64,000 nucleotides of DNA from Piscinibacter sp047600445 (GCF_047600445.1 NZ_JASGKT010000002.1:434001-498000); one strand, 5' to 3'. Numbered from the stretch's first letter, positions 1-9,513 are shown. Notes: a model not told the origin generated them from the letters alone. Numbers and translations are program-made.

Positions 1-631
1 CGCCGCGCGCCACCGCGCCGGCCTTCAGCGCCTCCCACAGTTCGGGCGGCGGCCAGCGGTCGCGCGGCGCGGCGATGCGCAGTTCGATGCCGCAGGCGGC
101 GGCGGCGCGCAGCAGCGCCGCGCCGCAGGCGCTGCCCGGGTCGCCGACGAAGCGCAGGCTCAGCGTGTCGAGCGCCTTGCCGCTGCGCTCCTGGATCGCC
201 AGCAGTTCGGCCAGCACGCGCGTCGGGTGGCGCGCGCCGCCCAGGCCGTTGAACACCGGCACGCCGGCCTCGCGCGCCACCTCGGCCACCAGCGCGGCGG
301 GCATGTCCTCGCAGTCGATCGCGTCGTACAGACGCCCGAGCAGGCGTGCGGTGGCGGCATCGGCGGCCGACAGCCGCGCCTCGCTCGGGCGCAGATGCGA
401 CACCTGCGCGCCCAGGCCCACCGCCGCGTGGCGCAGGCTGCCCGCACCCTCGGCCGGCGCGGCGTCGTTCAGCAGCGCCAGGTTGCGGCCGCGCAGCGGC
501 GTGCCGGCCTGGCTGTCGCGCATCGCCGCGCGCAGGCGGCGTGCCGTGTCCAGCAGCTCTCGGATGTCGGCGGAGGAAAGGTTTTCCACCGCCCACAGGT
601 GGCGGTAGGGAACGGACGAGCGCGCGTACAT
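1..631 (-). CDS. Aspartate/ornithine carbamoyltransferase-like protein, 3' end outside window
   Basis: The reverse strand reads an open frame of about 210 codons from an ATG at 631 and runs off the window edge. It aligns by eye with ornithine carbamoyltransferases: RLLGRLYDAID matches the family's RVLGRMYDGI block, NGLGGARHPTRVLAEL matches NGLTxxxHPTQxLADL, and LRFVGDPGSACG matches the start of the ornithine-binding domain. The carbamoyl-phosphate loop, normally S-T-R-T-R, is replaced around 427-450 by A-E-G-A-G-S-L-R. This suggests a paralogue that cannot bind carbamoyl phosphate in the usual way, rather than the arginine-pathway enzyme. It is divergent from the FNR-like regulator, with 194 bp between them. 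The family is fairly sure; the activity is doubtful. Confidence 0.7.
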   Translation of the reverse strand, partial: MYARSSVPYRHLWAVENLSSADIRELLDTARRLRAAMRDSQAGTPLRGRNLALLNDAAPAEGAGSLRHAAVGLGAQVSHLRPSEARLSAADAATARLLGRLYDAIDCEDMPAALVAEVAREAGVPVFNGLGGARHPTRVLAELLAIQERSGKALDTLSLRFVGDPGSACGAALLRAAAACGIELRIAAPRDRWPPPELWEALKAGAVARG

Positions 632-778
632 GGTCAGGTTCGCATCCTGGGCCCGGCGGGGCAAGCGGCCTTGATGGCCGTCAACGGCGAGAGCACAAGT
701 CGGGCCCGCTCGGCGCCGATACGCCGCTGCGACAAACGGTTTACCCAGCGTTACGCAACGCGAAACAAGGTTCGCCGA

Positions 779-792
779 TTGTTTTCGGTCAA
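779..792. promoter_or_regulatory. FNR-like box, distal
   Basis: The bases read TTGTT-TTCG-GTCAA, one mismatch per half from the FNR/FixK/Dnr consensus TTGAT-N4-ATCAA with the correct spacer. It lies 33 bp before the start codon of the FNR-family gene at 826, and in the divergent promoter region shared with the carbamoyltransferase-like gene. Confidence 0.5.
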
Positions 793-809
793 GCACGAGA
801 CTGGCGGCA

Positions 810-823
810 TTGATCAGGAGCAA
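810..823. promoter_or_regulatory. FNR-like box overlapping the ribosome binding site
   Basis: The bases read TTGAT-CAGG-AGCAA: a perfect left half, a 4-base spacer and one mismatch in the right half. The box contains the AGGAG Shine-Dalgarno sequence and ends two bases before the ATG at 826. Binding here would block transcription or ribosome access, so the simplest inference is negative autoregulation. Confidence 0.5.
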
Positions 824-825
824 AC

Positions 826-1542
826 ATGAACGCCGACATCGTCCAGACCGCCCAGACCCGCAGCCAGCAGATCGCCGCCTGCCTCGAGTTGCTGCGCGAT
901 GCGCTGCCCATCCAGCGCCGCGTGGTGCACGCCGGCGACGTGCTCTACCAGGCCGGCGAGCGCTTCACCACGCTGCACGTGCTGAACTCGGGTATGGTCA
1001 AGATCGTCAACCTGTCGACCGACGGCCGCGAGCAGGTGGTGGGCCTGCACTTCCGCGGCGACTGGCTGGGCTTCGACGGCATCGCCAGCGGGTACTACGG
1101 CTGCGACGCGATCGCGATGGACACCGGCGAGGTCTGGTCGTTCCGCTACGACGCACTGCTCGAGGCCTGCGCGACCAAGCCCGCGCTGCTGCAGGTGCTG
1201 CACGAGGCGATGAGCCGCGAGATCGGGCGCGACCGCGACTCGATGATGTCGCTGTGCACGCTGCCGGCCGATGCGCGCGTCGCCGACTTCCTGCGCAACT
1301 GGGCTGCCGCGCTGGCCGAGCGCGGCCTGCGCACCGACCAGATCACGCTGCGCATGACGCGCGCCGAGATCGGCAACTACCTGGGCATGACGCTGGAGAC
1401 GGTGAGCCGCGCGCTGTCGCGCCTGGCGCGCACCGACGTGATCCGCTTCGCCGAGAAGGGGCGCCGCGAGATCCAGATCCCGCAGGTCGAGGCGCTCGAA
1501 CGTTTCATCCAGGGCTGCGTGGCGCCCGCGGCGACGGTCTGA
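826..1542 (+). CDS. CRP/FNR-family transcriptional regulator without an iron-sulfur cysteine cluster
   Basis: 238 aa. A cyclic-nucleotide-binding-like beta roll (about residues 30-115) and dimerisation helix are followed by a winged helix-turn-helix with the recognition helix around residues 187-200. That helix carries E191-x-x-S194-R195, the exact contact set by which FNR, FixK and Dnr read TTGAT half-sites. The N-terminal CxxCx5C cluster of true FNR is absent; only C19, C93, C116 and C144 are scattered through the protein. It therefore resembles the cluster-less FixK/Dnr branch rather than the oxygen sensor. Two matching boxes lie just upstream. AGGAG precedes the ATG by 5 bases. The last 38 bp overlap the 3' end of the convergent histidine kinase gene. 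Confidence 0.85.
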   Translation: MNADIVQTAQTRSQQIAACLELLRDALPIQRRVVHAGDVLYQAGERFTTLHVLNSGMVKIVNLSTDGREQVVGLHFRGDWLGFDGIASGYYGCDAIAMDTGEVWSFRYDALLEACATKPALLQVLHEAMSREIGRDRDSMMSLCTLPADARVADFLRNWAAALAERGLRTDQITLRMTRAEIGNYLGMTLETVSRALSRLARTDVIRFAEKGRREIQIPQVEALERFIQGCVAPAATV

Positions 1543-3558
1543 GCGCGCGCGCCATCGCCCGCCCCAGCTCGGCGCGGGTGTAGGGCTTGCGCAGCAGGTC
1601 CCAGCCGGGCGGCGCTTCGAGCAGCGCGCTGGCGTAGCCGCTCATCAGCAGCACCGGCAGGCCGGGCAGCCGCTGGCGTGCCAGCTCGGCCAGCTCGGTG
1701 CCGCGCAGGCCCGGGCCCAGCGCGATGTCGGTGATCAGCAGATCGATGCCGGCGTCGGGGCGCAGCTCGGGGTCGGCCTGCTCGGCGCTGGCGCAGGCCG
1801 TCACGCGGCAGCCCAGCGCCACCAGGAAGCGCTGCGCCACGCTGCGCACCTCGGCGTCGTCTTCCACCAGCAGCACGCGCAGGCCCGGCGGCAGCGTCGA
1901 GGCGGTGTTTTCCACCGCGGCCTCGACCCGCGCCGCGTGCGGCTCGCCGGGCAGGAACAGCGTGATCGTCGTGCCCTTGCCGGGCGCGCTGTCGAGCGCC
2001 ACCGCGCCCTTGGACTGCTTGGCGAAGCCGTACACCGTCGCCAGCCCGAGGCCGGTGCCGCGCCCGGGGCCCTTGGTCGTGAAGAAGGGTTCGAAGGCGC
2101 GCTCGCGCGTCTCCTCGGGCATGCCGCAGCCGGTGTCGCCGACGGCGATCGCGACGTAGCTGGTGCCTTCCACCTCGGCCAGCTCGGCCGGCAGGTCGGG
2201 CGAGCGCGCCGGCACCTCGCGGCAGGCGAACCACAGCAGCCCGCCGTCGGGCATCGCGTCGCGCGCGTTGATGGCGATGTTCAGCAGCGCCGATTCGAGC
2301 TGCGGCGCGTCGGCCAGCGCCGGCGGGCAGTCGGGCGGCGCGTCGACCTCGATGCGGATGCGCTGGTCGAGCGTGCGGCGCAGCATGTCGGCCAGCGAGC
2401 GCAGCAGCGCGCCGGCATCGAGCGCGGTCGGCTCGAGCACCTGGCGGCGCGAGAAGGCGAGCAGCTTGCTCGTCAGGTCGGCGCCGCGCCGGCTGGCGCG
2501 CGCCGCCGCGCCGACGATCTGCTGCGCGAACTCGTCGGAGGCGATCGCCGGCAGGTCTTCCAGCACCTGCAGGTTGCCGGAGATCACCGTCAGCAGGTTG
2601 TTGAAGTCGTGCGCGATGCCGCCGGTGAGCTGGCCGACGCTCTCCAGCCGCTGCGAGTGGCTGAGCTGCTCCTCGGTCTGTGCGCGCTGCAGGCTGGTGG
2701 CCAGCAGGCTGGCCAGCGCGTCGAGGAAGCGCAGCTCGTCGGCGCCGAAGCGCCCCGGCGCGTCGGCGCGCGCGACGATGGCGCCGATCACGCGGCCGCG
2801 GTCCAGCAGCGGCACCGCCAGCGCGCTGCGCTCGGCCTCGTCGGCCTGCACCGGGGCCGAGTCGGCGTGCACGCGGCCGGGCAGGGTGTCGGGCCGGTTC
2901 GGCACGATGTCGCCGGGCAGTTCGCCGGGGCAGGCGCCGACCGAGGCGGCGACGCGGAAGTCGAGCCGGTTCGCCTGCAACAGATAGACCGCGGCGCACG
3001 ACACCTTCAGCCCCTCGGCGGCGACGCGCGGAACTTCCTCGATCAAGGGCTCGGGCTCGCGCGCGTCGACCGCGAGGCGGCCGAACTGCGCCACCTGCTC
3101 GGCGTAGTGGGCGCGCTGCAAGGCCTGGCGCACGCGCGGGTAGGAGGCGATGGCGCGGATCGCCGCCACCACGTAGGGCACGCCGTGCGCCTGCAAGGGG
3201 CTCAGCGCGATCTCCACCATCACCTCGCTGCCGTCGCGGCGGCGCGCCACCAGGTCCATCTGCGTGCCCATCGGGCGCGGCCGCGGCGCGCGGCCGTAGG
3301 CGGCGCGGTAGTCGGCGTGGCGCGGGCGGATCGCGTCGGGCACCAGCGCCTCGACGCCCAGGCCGACCAGCGCGTCGACCTCGTAGTCGAGCAGCCGCGC
3401 GGCCACGTCGTTGGCCAGCACGATGCGGCCCTGCGCGTCGGCGACGATCAGCCCGTCGGGGTAGGCGGCGAACAGCGAGCGGAAGACGAGCGCCTCGTCG
3501 AGCCCGCTCGGCAGCCCCTGGCCGATGGGCGGTGGCGGAGGCGGCGTCGGCGCCATCG

Positions 3559-3562
<4 letters not shown>
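1505..3562 (-). CDS. Hybrid sensor histidine kinase (PAS-GAF-HisKA-HATPase-REC)
   Basis: 685 aa with no transmembrane segment, so probably cytoplasmic. A proline-rich start is followed by a PAS domain (about 25-140), a GAF domain (about 170-295), the phospho-acceptor box GGIAHDFNN with His318, the ATPase N-box around Asn432, the G boxes DTGCGMP and GTGLGLATVYG (about 476-512), and a C-terminal receiver domain with Asp612 in LLITDIAL. The AHDFNNLL form is that of the NtrB/hybrid-type kinases. The start is the ATG at 3562, overlapping the response regulator stop (ATGA). The C-terminal receiver could act as an internal sink or brake for phosphate destined for the partner regulator. The signal is unknown. 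Its 3' end overlaps the FNR-like gene by 38 bp. Confidence 0.9.
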
Positions 3563-4293
<731 letters not shown>

Positions 4294-4382
4294 GGATCGG
4301 ATCGGATGGCGAAATCGGAAAGGGCCCCATTAGACACCGGCTTGGCCTGCATCAATCCGGGCAGGGGCACTCGGGCGAACGC

Positions 4383-4402
4383 CCGCGGGCCGGCGCCCGC
4401 GG
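4383..4402 (-). terminator. GC-rich hairpin after the DksA/TraR-like gene
   Basis: A perfect 8-bp stem, CCGCGGGC / GCCCGCGG, with a CGGC loop lies 31 bp beyond the stop of the gene at 4434-4823 and upstream of the response regulator. There is no clear U tract, so it may pause polymerase or protect the 3' end rather than act as a classical terminator. The rest of 4294-4433 holds nothing I can identify. Confidence 0.4.
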
Positions 4403-4433
4403 CGCGGCCTGGGGATGGTCTCGCCGGACCCGA

Positions 4434-4823
4434 TCAGCGCCGGCGCGCCAGCTCCAAGCGTCCCTGGCAGGCGGTGCAGCGCACCGCGAACAACTCGGCG
4501 GCGAGCCGGCGCTCGTCGATCAGCTCCTCGCAATCGACGCACTCGCCGTACTTCCCGGCGTCGAGCCGCGCCAGCGCCTCGCCGATGGCACGCAGTTCGG
4601 CCACGTCGCGCGCGACCTCGGCGTCGTTGATGCCGATCTCCACCTCGGCGCCGGCTTCCTCGCCGCGGTCGGTCGACTCGCGGGCCACGCGCAGCGGGTC
4701 GGATGCGCCGCGTGCGCGCGTCGCCTCGACCTCCGCGCGCAGCTTGCCCTGGCGTTCGGTCAGCGCGGCGCGCACATGCGCGGCGGCCGGGCCGGCCGGG
4801 TCGAGCGGATAGGTCGTGGACAT
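4434..4823 (-). CDS. DksA/TraR-type C4 zinc-finger protein
   Basis: 129 aa. A long helical N-terminal half ends in a C4 zinc finger, C95-x2-C98 and C116-x2-C119 (CVDCEELI, CTACQ), typical of the DksA/TraR superfamily. It is shorter than housekeeping DksA (about 150 aa), and the coiled-coil tip has no obvious D-x-x-D-A motif. It is therefore more likely one of the general-stress YocK/YbiI-type relatives than the ppGpp co-regulator itself. A good GAGGAG ribosome site lies 6 bases before the ATG at 4823. It appears to be a single-gene unit. A role at the RNA polymerase secondary channel is possible but not shown. Confidence 0.8.
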   Translation of the reverse strand: MSTTYPLDPAGPAAAHVRAALTERQGKLRAEVEATRARGASDPLRVARESTDRGEEAGAEVEIGINDAEVARDVAELRAIGEALARLDAGKYGECVDCEELIDERRLAAELFAVRCTACQGRLELARRR

Positions 4824-4891
4824 CGTCGTCTCCTCGGTGCGTCGGCGTCATTGTCCGGCCGTGCCGGCCGCGCTCGCTTGACGGCGGACAA

Positions 4892-5587
4892 TCAGAACAG
4901 CGCGCGTGCGAACAGCGCCAGCGTGCGCGCATGCGCCAGCGCCGCCGAAGGCGCGTGGTAGGCGGCGCGTTCCCAGCAGTTGAAGCCGTGTTCGGCGTCG
5001 TAGAGGTGGAATTCGGCGCTCTTCCGGCCGGCGCAGGCGGCTTTCACCTTCTCGACCGCCGCGAGCGGGATGTGGCTGTCGCGTTCGCCGTAGTGGAACT
5101 GGATCGGGCAGTCGATGCGCGCCGCGTGCTCCAACTGGTCGTGGATGCCGCCGCCGTAGAAGCAGCTCGCCGCGCCCAGCCCCGTGGTCGCGGCCGCCAG
5201 GTAGGCGAGCCGCCCGCCCAGGCAGTAGCCGAAGGCGCCGACCTTGCCGGTGCACTCGGGCCGCGCGCGCAGCGCCGCGACGCTGGTGGCCAGGTCGGCG
5301 GCGAGGCGGGCGCGGTCGGCCCGCGCCAGCAACTGCATCGCGCGCTCGCGCTCGGCGCCCACGTAGCCCAGCTCGACGCGCGGCGCCTCGCGCCAGAACA
5401 CGTCGGGCGCCAGCACCACGAAGCCGTCCTGCGCGTACTGCTCGGCCACCGCGCGGATGTGGCGGTTCACGCCGAAGATCTCCTGCAACAGCAGCAGCCC
5501 CGGGCCGCGCCCGGCCGGCGGCAGCGCGAGGTAGGCGTCGTAGCGGCCGCCGTCGGCGGCGTCGATCGAGATCCATTCCTGTCGCAT
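4892..5587 (-). CDS. Dienelactone hydrolase family protein
   Basis: 231 aa from the ATG at 5587. The alpha/beta hydrolase fold carries the dienelactone-hydrolase triad: Cys122 in GYCLGG, Asp170 in GERDSHIP and His200 in AEHGF. The conserved early block LLLQEIFGVN (about 32-41) is also present. In the family this cysteine hydrolase opens dienelactone to maleylacetate, but many members act on other esters or lactones and there are no chlorocatechol genes nearby. A longer frame starts at 5647 but would overlap the divergent gene at 5634, so the shorter start is preferred. Confidence 0.88.
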   Translation of the reverse strand: MRQEWISIDAADGGRYDAYLALPPAGRGPGLLLLQEIFGVNRHIRAVAEQYAQDGFVVLAPDVFWREAPRVELGYVGAERERAMQLLARADRARLAADLATSVAALRARPECTGKVGAFGYCLGGRLAYLAAATTGLGAASCFYGGGIHDQLEHAARIDCPIQFHYGERDSHIPLAAVEKVKAACAGRKSAEFHLYDAEHGFNCWERAAYHAPSAALAHARTLALFARALF

Positions 5588-5633
5588 GGGCCTGTTCGTG
5601 AAAGATGAATCGCGGGGCTGCGATGATGCACCC

Positions 5634-6824
5634 ATGAGCCGACCCACCTCCGCCTGGCACGCCGATACCCGCGTGCTGCACGATGACGCCGCGCTGGCCG
5701 ACGACGCCAGCGTGGTCGCCCCGATCCACTACAGCGCCACCTTCCGCGCGCGCGACGCCGCCGAGTTCGCCGAGATGGCGAACCGGCCGCGCCACGGCGC
5801 CTACTACACACGCTACGGCAACCCGCTGCACGAGCGCGTCTCCGCCGTGCTCGCCGGGCTGGAGGGCACCGAGACGGCGCTGCTCACCGGTTCGGGCATG
5901 GGCGCGATCAGCACCACGGTGCTGGCGCTGGTGTCGGCCGGCGACCACGTGGTGGCGCAGACGCGCCACTACATGAGCACCGCCAAGCTGTTCGACGAGG
6001 TGCTGCCGCGTTTTGGCGTCACCGCGACGCTGGTCGAGCAGAGCGACGTCGAGGCGCTGCGCGCGGCGATCCGCCCGGAAACGCGGCTGATCATGCTGGA
6101 GACGCCCGCCAACCCGACGCTGGTGCTGACCGACCTCGCGGCCGTTGCCGCCCTGGCGCGCGAGCGCGGCATCACCACGGTGTGCGACAACACCTTCGCC
6201 TCGCCGCTGAACCAGCGGCCGCATGCGCTGGGCATCGACGTGGTGGTGCACAGCGCCACCAAGATCCTCGGCGGCCACCACGACCTGACCGCCGGCGCGA
6301 TCTGCTGCTCGAACGAGCTGGCCGAAATCATCTGGCGCATGCACATCACGCTGGGCTCGGTGCTCTCGCCCATGGACGCCTGGCTGCTGCTGCGCGGCCT
6401 GCGCACGCTGGCGGTTCGTGTCGAGCGCATCAACGCCAACGCGCTGGCCGTGGCGCGCTGGCTGGAGGCGCAGCCGCAGGTCGAGCGCGTGTTCTACCCG
6501 GCGCTGGAAAGCCACCCGCAGCACGCGCTGGCGAAGCGGCAGATGAAGGGCGGCGGGCCGGTGATCGCCTTCGCGGTGAAGGGCGGCTACGAGGCCACCA
6601 GCCGCTTCGTCGCCGCGCTCGAACTGCCCACGCACGCGGTGAGCCTGGGCGGCGTGGACTCGCTGATCGTGCACACCGCGGCGATGTGGTCGGGCACGAT
6701 GAACGAGGCGCAGATGAAGGCGGCCGGCATCCCGCCCAACTTCGTGCGCTTCTCGGTCGGGCTGGAACACCCCGACGACCTGACGCGCGATCTCGCGCAG
6801 GCACTGAAGGAGGCGGCGCGATGA
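5634..6824 (+). CDS. Cys/Met-metabolism PLP enzyme (cystathionine beta-lyase / gamma-synthase family)
   Basis: 396 aa. This is a fold-type I PLP enzyme with schiff-base Lys210 in HSATKILGGHHD, the cofactor-holding YTRYGNPLHERV and GSGMGAIST blocks, and the ETPANP and CDNTFASP blocks. This family breaks or makes C-S bonds in cystathionine, methionine or homoserine derivatives; which reaction applies here cannot be decided from motifs. The start at 5634 follows 46 bp after the divergent hydrolase start. The stop overlaps the following SDR gene (ATGA), so the two proteins are probably co-translated, which is an unusual partner for this family. Confidence 0.88.
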   Translation: MSRPTSAWHADTRVLHDDAALADDASVVAPIHYSATFRARDAAEFAEMANRPRHGAYYTRYGNPLHERVSAVLAGLEGTETALLTGSGMGAISTTVLALVSAGDHVVAQTRHYMSTAKLFDEVLPRFGVTATLVEQSDVEALRAAIRPETRLIMLETPANPTLVLTDLAAVAALARERGITTVCDNTFASPLNQRPHALGIDVVVHSATKILGGHHDLTAGAICCSNELAEIIWRMHITLGSVLSPMDAWLLLRGLRTLAVRVERINANALAVARWLEAQPQVERVFYPALESHPQHALAKRQMKGGGPVIAFAVKGGYEATSRFVAALELPTHAVSLGGVDSLIVHTAAMWSGTMNEAQMKAAGIPPNFVRFSVGLEHPDDLTRDLAQALKEAAR

Positions 6825-7456
6825 GCGCGCCGGTCGTGCTGGTCACCGGCGCCGCCGGCGCGCTGGGCCGCGCGGTGGCGCAGCGCTTCGAGCGCGACGG
6901 CGCGCGGCTGGTGCTGCTCGACCGCGACGAGGTCGACATCACCGACGAAGCGGCGGTCGCGGCCATCGTGCAGGGCGTGGTCGCCGAACTCGGCCGCATC
7001 GACGCGCTGGTGCACGTGGCCGGTGGCTTCGAGATGGGCGAGACGGTCGATGCGATCAGCCGCGAATCGTGGCAGCGCATGATGGCGTTGAACGCTTGGT
7101 CGTTCGTCGCGCTGGCCAAGGCCTGCGTGCCGGTGATGAAGCGCCAGGGCGGCGGCCGCATCGTGGCCGTCAGCGCCGCGGCGGCGGCCGACGGGCAGCC
7201 GCTGAAGGGCGCCTACATCGCCTCCAAGAGCGCCTTGCAGCGGCTGGTGGAAACGCTGGCGGCCGAACTCGCCGGCAGCGGCATCGCCGTCAACAGCGTC
7301 GCGCCGACCACGCTGGACACGCCGGCCAACCGCGCCGCGATGCCCGATGCCGATCGCTCGGGCTGGGTGAGCCTCGACGCGGCCGCCGACACGATCGCCT
7401 TCCTCGCCGGCGGCGCCGGCGCGGCGGTGCACGGCCAGCACCTGAAGCTGGGCTGA
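6821..7456 (+). CDS. Short-chain dehydrogenase/reductase
   Basis: 211 aa. The N-terminal Rossmann motif is TGAAGALG (about 8-15), followed by the NAG-equivalent VHVAGG, a catalytic-serine region IVAVSAAAA and the YIASK catalytic Tyr-x3-Lys. DRDEVDI after the second strand places an acidic residue where NAD is usually preferred over NADP. It is short for the family, which usually has about 250 aa, with a reduced C-terminal substrate loop. It is translationally coupled to the PLP enzyme upstream and ends 3 bp before the convergent gene. The substrate is unknown. Confidence 0.85.
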   Translation: MSAPVVLVTGAAGALGRAVAQRFERDGARLVLLDRDEVDITDEAAVAAIVQGVVAELGRIDALVHVAGGFEMGETVDAISRESWQRMMALNAWSFVALAKACVPVMKRQGGGRIVAVSAAAAADGQPLKGAYIASKSALQRLVETLAAELAGSGIAVNSVAPTTLDTPANRAAMPDADRSGWVSLDAAADTIAFLAGGAGAAVHGQHLKLG

Positions 7457-7459
7457 GCG

Positions 7460-8428
7460 TCAGGCCTCGGGGTAGAGCCCGTGCACGCGGCCGAACAGCC
7501 GCGTCAGGCCGAACAGCGCGTTGACGTTGGGCGTTGGCACGCCCAGGCGCTGCGCGATCTCGACCACCGCGCCGACGATCGCGTCGAGCTCGATCGCGCG
7601 GCCGGCCTGCACGTCCTGCAGCATCGAGGTGCGGAAGGCGCCGAGCTTGCGCGTGATCTGGTGGCGGTCCTGCGGGCTTTGCGCGATCGCGCAGCCGAGG
7701 CGCTCGCCGAGCGCCGCCACTTCCATCATCGCCGCCGAGCAGAAGTCGCGCACCAGCGTGTCGTCGAGAATGCGGTCGGCCGTGGCGCCGGTGATCGCGC
7801 TGACCGGGTTGACGGTCAGGTTGCCCCACAGCTTGTACCAGATGTCCTGGCGGATGTTGGCCGACACCGTGGCCTCGAAGCCGGCCTGCGCGAGCAGCGC
7901 GGCGACATGCCGGGCGCGTTCGCTGTCGCCGCCGGCCGGCTCGCCGACGATCAGCCCCTGGCCCATGCGGTGCTCGACCAGGCCGGGCTCGGAGGTGGAG
8001 GTGCTGGCGTGCACCACGCAGCCGAGCACGCGCGCGGCCGGCAGCGCCGCGCCGACCACGCCGCCGGGGTCCACCGACTCCAGCGGCGCGCCGTCGCCCA
8101 GGAACCACCACGGCACGCCGTTCATCGCCGGCAGCACGAGGGTCTGCGGCCCGAGCAGCGGCGTGAGCCGCGGGGCGAGCGCCGGCAGCGACTGGCCCTT
8201 CAGCGCGATCACCACCAGGTCTTGCGCCCCGAGCGCGGCCGCGTCGTCGCTGGCGCTTGCTGGCGCGCCGAGCAGCTCGCCGTTCATGCGCAGGCGCCAG
8301 CCCCGTGTGCGCAGCGCCGCCAGCGTGGCGCCGCGCGCCAGCGCGCTCACCTGCGCCTGGCCGGCGAGCGCGAGGCGTGTGCCGATGAATCCGCCGATCG
8401 CGCCGGCGCCGACGATGCAGACCTTCAT
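7460..8428 (-). CDS. 2-dehydropantoate 2-reductase (ketopantoate reductase) family
   Basis: 322 aa. The N-terminal NADPH motif is GAGAIGG (about 7-13), with the LALKGQ-like block IALKGQSLPAL and the family's catalytic-lysine region WYKLWGNLTVNP. True PanE makes pantoate for coenzyme A. Here the gene is the last of a three-gene unit with a malate/tartrate-type dehydrogenase and an FAD oxidoreductase, each junction an ATGA overlap. A side role in 2-keto or hydroxy acid metabolism is therefore as likely as pantothenate synthesis. A dedicated panE elsewhere in the genome would settle it. Confidence 0.85.
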   Translation of the reverse strand: MKVCIVGAGAIGGFIGTRLALAGQAQVSALARGATLAALRTRGWRLRMNGELLGAPASASDDAAALGAQDLVVIALKGQSLPALAPRLTPLLGPQTLVLPAMNGVPWWFLGDGAPLESVDPGGVVGAALPAARVLGCVVHASTSTSEPGLVEHRMGQGLIVGEPAGGDSERARHVAALLAQAGFEATVSANIRQDIWYKLWGNLTVNPVSAITGATADRILDDTLVRDFCSAAMMEVAALGERLGCAIAQSPQDRHQITRKLGAFRTSMLQDVQAGRAIELDAIVGAVVEIAQRLGVPTPNVNALFGLTRLFGRVHGLYPEA

Positions 8429-9513
8429 TTCAGGACCTCCGCGATGGCGCGGCCCACGTCGGCCGTGCCCGCCGTGCCGCCGATGTCGCGCGTCTTCGGC
8501 GCGTGCGGGTCGGCCAGCAGCGCCTCGATCGCCGCCAGCACCTCGGCGCCGGCCTGCGCGTGGCCGAGGTGTTCGAGCATCATCGCGCCCGACCAGACCA
8601 TGCCGATCGGGTTGGCGATGCCCTGGCCGGCGATGTCCGGCGCCGAGCCGTGCACCGGCTCGAACAGCGACGGGAATTTGCCGTCGGGGTGGATGTTGGC
8701 GCTCGGCGCGATGCCTATCGTGCCGGTGCAGGCCGGGCCGAGGTCGGAGAGGATGTCGCCGAACAGGTTGCTCGCCACCACCACGTCGAACCAGTCGGGG
8801 TGCAGCACGAAGTTCGCGGCCAGGATGTCGATGTGGTACTTGTCGACCTCGACCTCGGGGTAGCTCGCGGCCATCGCCGCGACGCGCTCGTCCCAGTAGG
8901 GCATGGTGATCGCGATGCCGTTGCTCTTGGTGGCCGAGGTGAGGTGCTTCTTCGGCCGGCGCCGCGCGAGTTCGAAGGCGTAGCGCAGCACGCGGTCGAC
9001 GCCGGTGCGCGTCATCACCGTTTCCTGCACGACGAACTCGCGCGGCGTGCCTTCGAACATGCGCCCGCCGATGCTGGAGTATTCGCCCTCGGTGTTCTCG
9101 CGCACGACGTAGAAGTCGACCTCGCCCGGCGCGCGCGCGCGGCCGTTGCGGTCCACCAGCGGCGAGGTGATGCCGGGCATCAGCCGGCACGGCCGCAGGT
9201 TGACGTACTGGTCGAACTCGCGGCGGAACTTCAGCAGCGAGCCCCACAGCGAGACGTGGTCCGGCACCGTGGCCGGCCAGCCCACCGCGCCGAAGTAGAT
9301 CGCGTCCAGGCCGGCGAGCCGGTCGAACCAGTCGTCCGGCATCATCTTGCCGTGCTGCGCGTACCAGTCGCAACTGGCCCATTCGACGAACTGCCAGTCG
9401 AAGCGGATCGCGTGGCGCGCCGCCACCGCTTCCAGCGCGCGCAGGCCTTCGGGCATCACCTCGCGGCCGATGCCGTCGCCGGGTATCACCGCGATGCGGT
9501 AGGTCTTGCTCAT
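8425..9513 (-). CDS. Tartrate / D-malate dehydrogenase (isocitrate-isopropylmalate dehydrogenase family)
   Basis: 362 aa. It has the beta-decarboxylating dehydrogenase hallmarks: PGDGIGREV at the N terminus, the phosphate-poor substrate loop SLLKFRREFDQYVNLRP, FYVVRENTEGEYSSIGG, the catalytic Lys/Asp regions TSATKSN and VVASNLFGDILSDLG, and the NAD-type HGSAPDIAGQGIANP. The NLRP plus RENTEGEYS pattern is that of tartrate dehydrogenase and D-malate dehydrogenase (TtuC/DmlA) rather than LeuB. These NAD- and divalent-metal-dependent enzymes oxidise and decarboxylate 2-hydroxy acids. It is the middle gene of the coupled three-gene unit. Confidence 0.88.
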   Translation of the reverse strand: MSKTYRIAVIPGDGIGREVMPEGLRALEAVAARHAIRFDWQFVEWASCDWYAQHGKMMPDDWFDRLAGLDAIYFGAVGWPATVPDHVSLWGSLLKFRREFDQYVNLRPCRLMPGITSPLVDRNGRARAPGEVDFYVVRENTEGEYSSIGGRMFEGTPREFVVQETVMTRTGVDRVLRYAFELARRRPKKHLTSATKSNGIAITMPYWDERVAAMAASYPEVEVDKYHIDILAANFVLHPDWFDVVVASNLFGDILSDLGPACTGTIGIAPSANIHPDGKFPSLFEPVHGSAPDIAGQGIANPIGMVWSGAMMLEHLGHAQAGAEVLAAIEALLADPHAPKTRDIGGTAGTADVGRAIAEVLK

